The notes under the pieces are model-generated. The model saw only the letters and a list, made by a program, of their open reading frames with translations. It was not told the origin of the DNA and did no database searches. The translations under genes were made by a program, and so were the position numbers. This document shows, piece by piece, positions 8,656 to 18,266 of a DNA stretch of 64,000 nucleotides (position 1 is its first letter; the number at the start of each line of letters is the position of its first letter). This DNA comes from an uncultured Deferribacterales bacterium (GTDB lineage: Bacteria > Chrysiogenota > Deferribacteres > Deferribacterales > Mucispirillaceae): NCBI GenBank assembly GCA_947853665.1, contig CANTXF010000066.1, positions 1 to 64,000 on the forward strand, read 5' to 3'.

Positions 8656-8680
8656 AGCACTCGTTAGATATGAGTGCTAA
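8654..8680 (+). promoter_or_regulatory. CIRCE operator (HrcA binding site)
   Basis: Perfect TTAGCACTC-N9-GAGTGCTAA inverted repeat between promoter and groES. This is the canonical HrcA operator, so groESL should be repressed by HrcA and induced by heat. hrcA is not in the window. Confidence 0.97.
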
Positions 8681-8709
8681 TAAAACATATATACAGGAGG
8701 CTCATCAAC

Positions 8710-9000
8710 ATGGCAAAAATTCAACCGCTTCAGGACAGAGTGATAGTCAAACGCTTTGAAAGCGAAGAAAAAACCGCGTCCGGCATAATCATACCGGACA
8801 CCGCCAAGGAAAAACCCCAGGAAGGCGAAGTTATCGCCGTGGGCGAAGGCAAGTTTCTCGATAACGGCAGCCGCCTTAAACCCACGGTAAAAGCCGGAGA
8901 CAAAATACTTTTCGGCAAATACGCCGGCACCGAGGTAAAGCTCGACGGCGTGGAATACCTTATCATGCGCGAAGACGATATACTCGGCATAATCAAGTAA
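8710..9000 (+). CDS. groES: Co-chaperonin GroES
   Basis: 96 residues from ATG 8710, 11 bases after AGGAGG. The frame is open to an upstream codon at 8674, but that falls inside the CIRCE operator. The 10-kDa lid of the GroEL chamber is recognised from [14 protein letters not shown], the mobile-loop segment [18 protein letters not shown] and the C-terminal REDDILGII. It is cotranscribed with groEL. Confidence 0.98.
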   Translation: MAKIQPLQDRVIVKRFESEEKTASGIIIPDTAKEKPQEGEVIAVGEGKFLDNGSRLKPTVKAGDKILFGKYAGTEVKLDGVEYLIMREDDILGIIK

Positions 9001-9032
9001 GTTTTTTATAAAAATATTCTAAGGAGACATAA

Positions 9033-10679
<1,647 letters not shown>

Positions 10680-10714
10680 ACCCTCGTCCGGCACTGAAAT
10701 CCTAACAATCATAT

Positions 10715-10750
10715 AAGGGCATAGAGCCTTAAGCGCTCTATGCCCTTTTT
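10715..10750 (+). terminator. Rho-independent terminator of groESL
   Basis: Perfect 13-bp stem beginning AAGGGCATAGAGC, with a 7-base loop and a T tract. Confidence 0.95.
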
Positions 10751-10777
10751 AAGCTTTATTAAAATTTAACGCAGCGT

Positions 10778-10920
10778 CCTTTACACAGATTAATGCGGCG
10801 GCTTGCTCCAGGGTAATGAATAATCCCGCCCGAAGCCTCCGGCAAGGCGCCGCCTGAAGGCTCGGCCCTGATTTTGTATTGCCGCGCAGATCTTACTTAT
10901 GAATATTTGCGAAAGTAAGG
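10778..10920 (+). repeat. Dispersed inverted-repeat element, copy E (shortened, diverged)
   Basis: About 143 bases. The left end (CCTTTACACAGATTAATG, then GCGGCTTGCTC) matches copies A and B but lacks the GTTATGG...TATAATAC block between these parts. The right end, GAAAGTAAGGGACAGCCGCC, matches the right flank of copy C (GGGGACAGCCGCC). From here to 11115 I see no gene, only AT-rich leader sequence. Confidence 0.55.
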
Positions 10921-11115
10921 GACAGCCGCCAAATTAAAAAAGATGCTTGAAAACCGAATAAGCCGCAGATTAAACCCACGGCAAAAGATATATCTGTAAT
11001 TTATTTCGCGGTAAAACCCTTTTATCCGGCATTACGGCTATCCCCCGTAATTATCCGCGCAAGGAAATATCCGCCATTTATTTTTCAGTCAGTGATATTA
11101 AGGAGAAACAACATT

Positions 11116-11943
11116 ATGAACAAAACAATAGGATTCGGAAGTTTTATAGAGTTTGCTGTAAAGGAAATTCTCAGAAATAACTCAAACTACAACGTAGAAG
11201 ACAGCGAGATAAAAGACAAAGAAAGACAGATCGATTTTACTGTAACCGCTCCCGGATTCGACAAGAAACCCACAAGCATAGGAATTCAGGTGGTGCATTA
11301 TAACCAGATAAATATTAATAACGCCTGCGACGAAGGCGAAAGAGAGCGCCTGCTGTCCTATAAAGATAATTTCGAGCAAAAGAAAAGGAAATTTTTTAAC
11401 GGCAGGCGGGAAATACTTCAGAATGTCAGCAAAGCCCTTTATCTGGAAATAGACCTTACCATAACCGAAGGGGACGAAAGGCCCCACGCGGAGCTGCTGA
11501 AATATGTCATGAAAAATATCGAAGCGGCCATAGACCATACGATAAATTCAAAAAAAGTGATCATCAACTACCGCGTTTCCATCTATAAAATAGAGGAAAT
11601 GGATTTCCTGCCGGACGTACACCCGGTTTTCAGCGCGCCCGATAACGACGGCAAAAGCGGCGCCCTCCTGACCGGCTACATTATCAGAAGAGGCGGAAAA
11701 AACGTTACCGGGCTGTCTAACCCTATCATCGTAAGGGAGGAATCCGGCGAAACACTGGTGGGGTTCATGAGAGAACCGTATATCAGCAGAAACGATATTT
11801 CCGAAATATTGAACCTGCTCAATAATTCCGAAGCGGACGAACGCAACCACCTGTCGGAGCCGATAAAGGTAACATTCCAGCGCCAGGCCAATATTAAATC
11901 CCCGGAAAAAGGCGATATTGCGATGATATGCTCGCTGGGATAG
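11116..11943 (+). CDS. Orphan protein of unknown function, possibly a degenerate nuclease fold
   Basis: 275 residues from ATG 11116; AAGGAG lies 10 bases upstream, while an in-frame GTG at 11092 precedes that site. Not recognised. It has no signal peptide or membrane segment. The N-terminal third contains DKERQIDF and, about 15 residues later, SIGIQVVHYNQ, which recalls the Asp...(E/Q)-x-(K/V) core of PD-(D/E)XK folds, without clear catalytic residues. The gene is AT-richer than groEL, is bracketed by element copies E and C and ends at a terminator, so it looks like accessory DNA. Confidence 0.7.
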   Translation: MNKTIGFGSFIEFAVKEILRNNSNYNVEDSEIKDKERQIDFTVTAPGFDKKPTSIGIQVVHYNQININNACDEGERERLLSYKDNFEQKKRKFFNGRREILQNVSKALYLEIDLTITEGDERPHAELLKYVMKNIEAAIDHTINSKKVIINYRVSIYKIEEMDFLPDVHPVFSAPDNDGKSGALLTGYIIRRGGKNVTGLSNPIIVREESGETLVGFMREPYISRNDISEILNLLNNSEADERNHLSEPIKVTFQRQANIKSPEKGDIAMICSLG

Positions 11944-11999
11944 TTTTTTCCGGACGGTATCTTAATTAAAATCTGTACATCATCTGCGGCCTAAACGAT

Positions 12000-12031
12000 A
12001 ACGGGGCGGGCTGTTTCCGCCCCGTTATTTT
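12000..12031 (+). terminator. Rho-independent terminator after the 11116 gene
   Basis: 10-bp stem AACGGGGCGG/CCGCCCCGTT with a 7-base loop, then ATTTT. It lies 56 bases after the stop. Confidence 0.85.
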
Positions 12032-12055
12032 GCAGCGAAAAAACCGCATCTATAT

Positions 12056-12265
12056 CCTTACATAAATTAAAGTAAGGTTATGGTAAATAATTATAATAAT
12101 GCTCTTTCAGACGTCAAAAGCATTCATAATAAGACCCCCGCGGCAAGGCAAACTAAGGAGCAAACCCTGAACACTGGGCTTTATGAGAACGCATCGGGTA
12201 AGATTATTCTTTGGCATGGGCAAGCCGCCGTATTATAAATATTTTTCATAACTATCTATGTTAGG
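12056..12265 (-). repeat. Dispersed inverted-repeat element, copy C
   Basis: About 210 bases. The left end is GGTTATGGTAAATAATTATA; the right end, on the minus strand, is GTTATGAAAAATATTTATAA, then TACGGCGGCTTGCCCA. The interior has the family core in reverse orientation (CAAGGCAAACTAAGG). With the preceding terminator it accounts for the 340-base gap. Confidence 0.8.
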
Positions 12266-12283
12266 GGACAGCCGCCAAAAAAA

Positions 12284-13036
12284 TTATAGAGCCTGTTTTC
12301 CCCGGCTTTTTATACGGGCCGCTACAAATGTCTCCGACCTGGCGGCTTCCGCCCGTATCCCGGCTTCGGGATGTTGGTTTTTTATACATGTCAGTATTTC
12401 CAGCGTCTTTGCCGACGGAAAAGCGGAAAGGCATCGAACCGCTCTACGGAAAACATTAAGGTTTTCCCGGCACTTTTCAAGCACGGCGTAAATTTTTTCC
12501 GCATTTTCCGGAGTGGCAAGCTCTTTATTATGAAAAACCATAAATCCGGCCGCGTCCAGAAGCTCCGGCAGCGCGGGTCCACTTCCCTCGCAAATAGCTT
12601 CCGTTATAACGGGCAGAGCGTCCGGATTCATTTTCCCGAGGATCCTTGCGATTATATCCCCGGGCAGCGGATAAGTCTTCTTTAATGAAACCTTCTCCCG
12701 ATGCTCGCCGTATCTGCCGCGGCCGGTCGTCCCCGCAAGGGGGATCAGCAGACGGGCCGTTTCCGCCCCGCACTTTTCGAGAGTCCGGCAGATTTCAAGC
12801 CTTGTATAAAGAGCTTTTTCCGTTTTCAGCATACCGGCAAGACGCAGGGCAAGGGAGCTGTCCCCGGCAGCGTCTGCCGCAAGCAGCCTTACAGCCGCCG
12901 AGCGCTCCGGCGCCGAGCCGGATTTTAACGCCGCTTCCAGCTCCCCTCTCGAGCGCTCTTTAAGGGAAGCGATATCCTCAAAGCCATACATACCGCGCCT
13001 GCGCAGGCTCTCCGACGTACTTTTCATTCTGGACAT
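12284..13036 (-). CDS. HEAT-like alpha-helical repeat protein
   Basis: About 250 residues, with ATG 13036 preferred; an in-frame TTG at 13072 is also possible. Repeating helical pairs such as RSAAVRLLAADAAGDSSLAL and RLEICRTLEKCGAETARLL resemble HEAT/armadillo repeats, which generally act as protein-binding scaffolds. There is no signal peptide or catalytic motif. It is divergent from the DUF4272 gene, with the shared 104-base gap holding both promoters. Function unknown. Confidence 0.7.
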   Translation of the reverse strand: MSRMKSTSESLRRRGMYGFEDIASLKERSRGELEAALKSGSAPERSAAVRLLAADAAGDSSLALRLAGMLKTEKALYTRLEICRTLEKCGAETARLLIPLAGTTGRGRYGEHREKVSLKKTYPLPGDIIARILGKMNPDALPVITEAICEGSGPALPELLDAAGFMVFHNKELATPENAEKIYAVLEKCRENLNVFRRAVRCLSAFPSAKTLEILTCIKNQHPEAGIRAEAARSETFVAARIKSRGKQAL

Positions 13037-13140
13037 ACCATTATCCGTAGTCCTTCCCGTCTGAAATATCAAGAAATATTTACCGCTTTATCTTTAAATG
13101 CCCATAGGCTAAAATAGAATTATTACAGAAGGAGAGGCCC

Positions 13141-13812
13141 ATGGACGAACGGGAGAAAAGAAAAGAGCGTTCTTTAAAGATAATCAGGGAGCGCGGCGTG
13201 CCGTTTATGGAAAAGCTGCCGGCGATAGAGACGGCGGAAGAAATAAGTCCGAGAAGCGCGGAGGAAATAGCCCGCAGAGCGGCAGCATGCCTGTGCGCCA
13301 TACAGGTAGCCTGCGATCTAAACTCCGGAGACGACCCGGAAGGCTCCCGCCGCTTTTTTAAAGGCGTGCTGGAAAAATACGGCGTGGAAAACGAACTTAC
13401 CGAAAAAGAAAAAGCCGTGTTCTACGGGAATCCGGAAAAGCAGGATATTATAAATATGATATGGAAATACGAAGCCTACTGGGTTTTGCTCTGGGCGCTG
13501 GGAATAGTAGACGGGCTAAATTATCCCGACTCAATATGCGACTGCGATTTTGCCGTACGCGCGCTTTCGGACAGCGACGGCATGGAAGATTTTATGAAAA
13601 AGATAAAACTGAAGAATATAAACGAAATTCTTGATGAAGCGGACCTTATCTTCCGCTACGACTGGGCCTGCGTGGACGCCAGGCTTAAAGGGCTGGCAGC
13701 TCCGGCGGGGCTTCATCCGGGGGTGGTGTTCGAAAGGCACTGGGGCCTTAACTGGCTTATCAGCAAAAACTCCGCGAATAACGACTGGGACTCGGTTTCG
13801 ACAGACACGTAA
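13141..13812 (+). CDS. DUF4272 family protein
   Basis: 223 residues. The start RKERSLKIIRERGVPF, the middle YEAYWVLLWALGIV and the C-terminal DWACVDARLKG...V.ERHWGLNWL are the conserved blocks of DUF4272, a cytosolic family of unknown biochemical role often found singly or near toxin-immunity genes. AAGGAGAGG precedes the ATG. A -10-like TAAAAT lies in the short gap shared with the divergent HEAT-like gene. Confidence 0.85.
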   Translation: MDEREKRKERSLKIIRERGVPFMEKLPAIETAEEISPRSAEEIARRAAACLCAIQVACDLNSGDDPEGSRRFFKGVLEKYGVENELTEKEKAVFYGNPEKQDIINMIWKYEAYWVLLWALGIVDGLNYPDSICDCDFAVRALSDSDGMEDFMKKIKLKNINEILDEADLIFRYDWACVDARLKGLAAPAGLHPGVVFERHWGLNWLISKNSANNDWDSVSTDT

Positions 13813-13861
13813 TTTACGCCGGGCTTTTTCGGAAATATTGAATAAGAAGTACGGCGTGCGG

Positions 13862-15046
13862 TTATTTATCCGGGCCGTTAATATCCGGCATGACGACGGC
13901 GGAGACCAGTTTAAAGAGCCACGGGTAAAGTATGGCGGTAGCCATAGCCGCAAGCAGTATGGCGGACGATTCCCCGCGGGATATTATGCCCGCCTCGTAG
14001 CATATGGACGAAACGGCCACAAGCATGGTAAGGGGAAAGGAAAGGCCCAGGGCCACAAGTATTATCTTCTGCTTTTTAATGGTCGAGAAAAAAAGCGCCA
14101 GACCGCCCGCGGCCCTCGTAAGGAACATAACCCCCGTTATTATCAGCGCAAGTATCACCACCGAAGGCTGGGTCAGATCCGAAAAAGAAACTTTCATGCC
14201 GACGGATATAAAAAATATCGGTATGAAAAAGCCGTACCCGACGCCGCCCAGCTTTTCAAGGACGGCCTCCCGCCCGGCAAAAACGAGGGCGAAAAGCATT
14301 CCGCCTATAAACGCCCCCACCACCGGCTCTATCTGAACGGCAGAAGCAAGGGCGACAAAAAAGAAGAGTATTACGAAATTGGCCCTTATGCCCGTTTCCG
14401 TGGGGTTGCCTACCAGCAGGAAAAGGGACTGGAGGCTGGGGTTCCACCAGAGGGCCATTTTCATTATCCTCATTATAAGATATATCACTATAAAAAAGCC
14501 TACGATATAGGCCGTATGCAGCAGGCTCTGCACCGTAAAGCCGTATTTATACGTCATCGTTACGACGGTTATGCCTATAAGCGTAAGTATCTCGCCCATC
14601 ATGGCTATTATCAGCAGGTTCTGGCCGAAGTCGGTTTTCATAAGGTCCGCGTCTTTAAGTACGGGAAAAAGAAGGCCCAGACCGGTGGTAAAAAACACCA
14701 GCGTAAACGACCAGTGCAGCTCCATATAAGTGGTAGCAAAAAGCGAAGCCATGCCGACCACGGCGAACATACATAGATAAAGCCATAAATCCCTGCGGGG
14801 CATAAGGCGGAATCTGTCGAAATTAAGCTCCAGGCCGGCAAGATACATAAGCACCAGAAAGCCGAAAGCGGAAAAATACTCCACAAGGCGCATAGGCTCG
14901 CCGTTTACGTCGAAAAAAGCGCCTATCAGCATGCCGAAGATTATCTCCCCCACGGAAGAGGGCAAAAGGAGCCTCCTGCTTATAAATGGCATAAAAAAAG
15001 CCCCAAGGCTCATCAGCATAAGGACGACGGCTTCAGTTTCAGTCAT
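13862..15046 (-). CDS. CPA2-type cation:proton antiporter, membrane subunit
   Basis: 394 residues from ATG 15046, overlapping the stop of the upstream RCK gene by 8 bases (ATGACTGA). About 12 hydrophobic segments match the Kef/CPA2 Na+(K+)/H+ exchanger fold, including LPSSVGEIIFGMLIGAF, the MYLAGLELNFDRF helix, PVVGAFIGGMLFAL and FFIPIFFISVGMKV. It has no C-terminal RCK domain of its own; the overlapping gene supplies it. The pair probably exchanges K+ or Na+ for H+ at the inner membrane. Confidence 0.9.
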   Translation of the reverse strand: MTETEAVVLMLMSLGAFFMPFISRRLLLPSSVGEIIFGMLIGAFFDVNGEPMRLVEYFSAFGFLVLMYLAGLELNFDRFRLMPRRDLWLYLCMFAVVGMASLFATTYMELHWSFTLVFFTTGLGLLFPVLKDADLMKTDFGQNLLIIAMMGEILTLIGITVVTMTYKYGFTVQSLLHTAYIVGFFIVIYLIMRIMKMALWWNPSLQSLFLLVGNPTETGIRANFVILFFFVALASAVQIEPVVGAFIGGMLFALVFAGREAVLEKLGGVGYGFFIPIFFISVGMKVSFSDLTQPSVVILALIITGVMFLTRAAGGLALFFSTIKKQKIILVALGLSFPLTMLVAVSSICYEAGIISRGESSAILLAAMATAILYPWLFKLVSAVVMPDINGPDK

Positions 15047-16457
15047 TTCCGTTCTCGTCGGGCAGCACAAGCACGCTTACCCCGCTTCTTGCCGCAAGCA
15101 GATAGGGCACGTGGGGGCTAAGCACGGATATGGGCTCTCCGGAATCGGAAGATACAACAAGCAGCATATCCCTTTTGCCGTTTATAAGGTTCAGCGTCTC
15201 GCGAACCGGGTTGCCCTCCAGAAGGGAGTAATTTACCTTGCTTCTGTTAAGGTTTTCAAAATCGGTGATAAGGTTCTGGCGCGCTTTTATATCCTCCTCG
15301 TCCGTCTTTGTTTTCAGCGCGCCGGGCGGCGTAACGAAAACCACCCGGAATGGCACGCCGAAAAGAGCGGCGATTTCCGAGCCAACTTCAAGAAGCCTGT
15401 CAGGTATGTGCCCGTTGAAAGATATGAGGATTTCCGAATAAGGGTAAACGCCGCGGCATATAAGGAAAGGGCTTGAGGCCCGTTTAAAAAAATACCTCAT
15501 ACGGACGTTGAATATGGAAAACCTATCCATACCGGAAAGAGCCAGAACGCCGGTATCCTTAAGGTAGGCCGCTCCGCGGAAATATTTAAGGTCTCCGCCG
15601 CGCTTGCAGCCGTACTCCTCCAGCTCTTTTATTTCTTCAAGAGGAGGATGCTTTACGTTATCCACCTGGTAATAAAGGAATTTGCGCGCTCTCGTCTTTA
15701 CGCTGAAGCTGTGGAGCTCAAAAATATCCCTGCCGTCCAGCATATCCGCCAGCACGGCGAAGGTCTGGCCGTACTGCAGGGGAAACTCCGGAGTGCCCTT
15801 CATCAGAATGTTTACGATATTTTCTATGACCTTGGGGTCGCCTATAAGCAGGGCCCTGTCGCCGATCTGCAGCTTGAAATCTCCGTCGGGGATTATTAGC
15901 CTGCCGTCCCTGTAAGCTGCGGCCACCTTCCAGCGGCTGGGCTGGAGGTAGCGCATTTTCCTGTCCACTATATGGGAGCGGCGCAGTATGGACACCTCCA
16001 CCACTTCCCCCTGGCCAAGTCCTATGTTGGACGGCTTGGAATAGTTTTTATCGACAAGGCCCTCCACAGCCTCAACGCCTATGGCCATAGGGTTAAGAAC
16101 TTTGGCCCCGTATTTCTCGAACTCGGCCGGGGCCTGTTCGTGCCGGTACCACAATATTATAAGGGGAACGTCCAGATCGTAAACTTCCCTTGTAATGCGG
16201 CAGATCTCAAGAACCACATCGTAATCCTGCACGGAGGAAACGATATGCGATATATCGGCGGTGTTTATTTTTTTCCACGTGACAATGCTGGATGCCTCGC
16301 CCTCAACTGTTTCTATGTTGGGGGCTTCGTCCCGGAAGCGGTCCAGCAGCGCGCCGTCCGCGTCCACCACTATACAGCTGCGCGTCCTTGAGAGGGAACG
16401 CAGCAGCTCCCGCTGAAAAAACCCCAAACCGAACACCAGTATCTTTTTACCCTGCAT
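15039..16457 (-). CDS. RCK (TrkA-N/TrkA-C) and USP-like regulatory subunit of the antiporter
   Basis: 472 residues. Residues 1-130 are an RCK_N Rossmann domain (KKILVFGLGFFQREL nucleotide loop, VVDAD at the end of strand 2). Residues 140-225 are RCK_C-like (VSILRRSHIVDRKM, LQIGDRALLIGD). The last 140 residues resemble a universal stress protein domain (ILISFNGHIPDRLLEVG...MLLVVSSDSGEP). It probably gates the overlapping antiporter in response to NAD(H) or another nucleotide. A strong promoter lies at 16493-16521. Confidence 0.85.
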   Translation of the reverse strand: MQGKKILVFGLGFFQRELLRSLSRTRSCIVVDADGALLDRFRDEAPNIETVEGEASSIVTWKKINTADISHIVSSVQDYDVVLEICRITREVYDLDVPLIILWYRHEQAPAEFEKYGAKVLNPMAIGVEAVEGLVDKNYSKPSNIGLGQGEVVEVSILRRSHIVDRKMRYLQPSRWKVAAAYRDGRLIIPDGDFKLQIGDRALLIGDPKVIENIVNILMKGTPEFPLQYGQTFAVLADMLDGRDIFELHSFSVKTRARKFLYYQVDNVKHPPLEEIKELEEYGCKRGGDLKYFRGAAYLKDTGVLALSGMDRFSIFNVRMRYFFKRASSPFLICRGVYPYSEILISFNGHIPDRLLEVGSEIAALFGVPFRVVFVTPPGALKTKTDEEDIKARQNLITDFENLNRSKVNYSLLEGNPVRETLNLINGKRDMLLVVSSDSGEPISVLSPHVPYLLAARSGVSVLVLPDENGND

Positions 16458-16492
16458 TGGTTCTCCGCCTGCCGCCTTAAAATGTACGGCGT

Positions 16493-16521
16493 ATGATAAT
16501 ATTTTTCGGCCGCGTTGTCAA
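16493..16521 (-). promoter_or_regulatory. Sigma-70 promoter of the RCK-antiporter operon
   Basis: Minus strand: consensus -35 TTGACA (16521-16516), 17-base spacer and -10 TATCAT (16498-16493). Confidence 0.75.
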
Positions 16522-16555
16522 AGCGGTAAAAATAACGTTTTCATTTTGATAAAGG

Positions 16556-16585
16556 TTGTGCAGCGCCGGTAAACTCCGCTATAAT
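16556..16585 (+). promoter_or_regulatory. Sigma-70 promoter of the M20 amidohydrolase gene
   Basis: -35 TTGTGC (16556-16561), 18-base spacer and consensus -10 TATAAT (16580-16585), 31 bases before the ATG. Confidence 0.7.
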
Positions 16586-16616
16586 ACGGTAGCATAGCTT
16601 ACCGATGGAGGTTGTC

Positions 16617-17858
16617 ATGGCTTCAAAAGAACGTCTCGCAAAAGATTTTGCCAATATGGAAAAATTCTCCGACGGCGGAGAGGGTATAACAAGGCTCGCC
16701 TTTACACGCCCTGACAGGCAGGCGGCGGCCTATATAGCCGGCCGCATGAAAGAGCTGGGCCTTACGCTGCGCGAAGACGCTTTCGGAAACATTATCGGCC
16801 GCAGGGAAGGGCTTTTTCCCGGCGAAGCCCCGGTTATGTTCGGCTCCCATGTGGACAGCGTTCCTTCCGGAGGCAATTTCGACGGCACCGCCGGGGTCCT
16901 TGCGGCCATAGAAGCCATTGAAATGATGAACGAAGAAGGGTTTAAGAACGAATGTCCCATAGAGCTCGCCCTTTTCATGTGCGAGGAATCAAGCCGGTTC
17001 GGAGCGGCCACTCTGGGAAGCAGAGCCATGTGCGGCCTGCTTACGGCGGAAGATACGAAAAAGCTGAAAGACAGACAGGGCGTATCCTTATACGATGCGC
17101 TGAAAAGCCTGGATCTCGACCCGGACGGCCTGGAAAGCTCCGTATATAAGGGTAATCCCAAAGCTTTTTTTGAAATGCACATAGAGCAGGGCAAAGTCCT
17201 CGAAGCGGAGGGCAAGCCCATAGGCATAGTGACCGGCATAGCCGCCCCCACCCGCATGAAAATAACCTTTGAAGGCATGGCGGATCACTCCGGGGCCACG
17301 CCTATGGGGATGAGAAGGGACGCCCTCTGCGCCGCTTCCGAAGCCGTGCTTGAGCTTGAAAGGCTCGCTTCCGCCGAAACCGGGGTTCCGGCCGTGGGCA
17401 CAGTAGGCGTTATAAGCGTGAAGCCGGGAGCAATAAATGTGATCCCCGGAACGGCGGAAATAACCGTGGATATACGCAGCATATCGAAAGAGGTAAAGGC
17501 CTCCGTTACGGAAAGCTTTACGGCTTTTATCAAAGCCTCGTCGGAAAAGCGGGGAGTAAAGACAAATATAGAGCTCATTTCGGATGAAAAACCGGTAATG
17601 CTCCCGCAGGAGACGGTAAAATATCTGGAAAAAATATGCGCGGAAACCGGCGCGCCGCACATAACCATGCCAAGCGGAGCGGGCCACGACGCCATGCACT
17701 GGGCGGAACGCACCCGCACGGGCATGATATTCATACCCTGCCGGGGAGGTATAAGCCACAATAAGGACGAATACGCGGACATTGACCATATAGCTCTCGG
17801 AGCGGATATTCTCTGCCGGGCGGTTAAAGGAGCATCGGCAAAAGATTTCAGGTGGTAA
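16617..17858 (+). CDS. M20 family N-carbamoyl-amino acid hydrolase / allantoate amidohydrolase
   Basis: 413 residues from ATG 16617, preceded by GGAGG. This is the hydantoinase/carbamoylase branch of the M20 zinc amidohydrolases. Probable metal ligands are His and Asp in GSHVDSVPSGGNFDG, Glu in CEESSRFG, His in FEMHIEQG and His in GGISHNKDE. The dimerisation lid carries DHSGATPMG. Members release ammonia and CO2 from N-carbamoyl amino acids or from allantoate or ureidoglycine. No purine- or hydantoin-degradation neighbours are present, so the exact substrate is open. Confidence 0.9.
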   Translation: MASKERLAKDFANMEKFSDGGEGITRLAFTRPDRQAAAYIAGRMKELGLTLREDAFGNIIGRREGLFPGEAPVMFGSHVDSVPSGGNFDGTAGVLAAIEAIEMMNEEGFKNECPIELALFMCEESSRFGAATLGSRAMCGLLTAEDTKKLKDRQGVSLYDALKSLDLDPDGLESSVYKGNPKAFFEMHIEQGKVLEAEGKPIGIVTGIAAPTRMKITFEGMADHSGATPMGMRRDALCAASEAVLELERLASAETGVPAVGTVGVISVKPGAINVIPGTAEITVDIRSISKEVKASVTESFTAFIKASSEKRGVKTNIELISDEKPVMLPQETVKYLEKICAETGAPHITMPSGAGHDAMHWAERTRTGMIFIPCRGGISHNKDEYADIDHIALGADILCRAVKGASAKDFRW

Positions 17859-18266
17859 AAAACGCCCGGCGGCGCTCTGTTGAGATGTTCACGGCAAGGC
17901 GCCGGCGAAAGGAGGGGCCTTAACAAACCAAAGCGGCCAATTAAAGGCGAATAATAATTTCATGTCTGAAAGACTTATGAATTAAACGAAAATGACCGCT
18001 TCCCTCCGGCGCCCTTACCGCTTTTCTTTCACTGCGCAATGCAGCCACCCTTGGAAAGCGGGTTCTCCGAAAGTACGTCCCTCCAGCTAAAAATCATCCT
18101 CCGCCGGGGATCCGCCCAGCGGAGGCAAATTGGCTCCCGCGCCGATTTCAAATAGTCAAGGCCGAAAATTTTTTCATTACGCGGTCTGTATGCCGTTTAT
18201 CCCATGCACAGGAATACAGACGTATGCCGCGTAGCCGCCGCTTTGTCCCATGAGCACGGCTTTAAT
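17859..18266. other. 408-base gap without a supported gene
   Basis: No ORF with a ribosome-binding site and family signature was found. Two hairpins occur: 18098-18125, oriented as a terminator for the minus-strand nuclease-like gene, and a CTGTAT...ATACAG pair around 18185-18221. The region may hold decayed sequence from the insertion of the neighbouring gene. Confidence 0.5.
18098..18125 (-). terminator. Terminator-like hairpin downstream of the nuclease-like gene
   Basis: Minus-strand 7-bp stem CCTCCGC/GCGGAGG with a 14-base loop, followed by ATGATTTTTA. It lies 142 bases beyond the stop. Confidence 0.4.

Noticed and set aside
13631-14776. 381-codon plus-strand frame across the antiporter gene
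   Set aside because: It is very basic and low in hydrophobic structure, lies opposite a recognisable membrane protein, and has no start signals.
17859-18266. Possible tRNA or remnant gene in the gap after the amidohydrolase
   Set aside because: No cloverleaf with a T-loop GTTCRA motif was found, and no frame shows a family signature.
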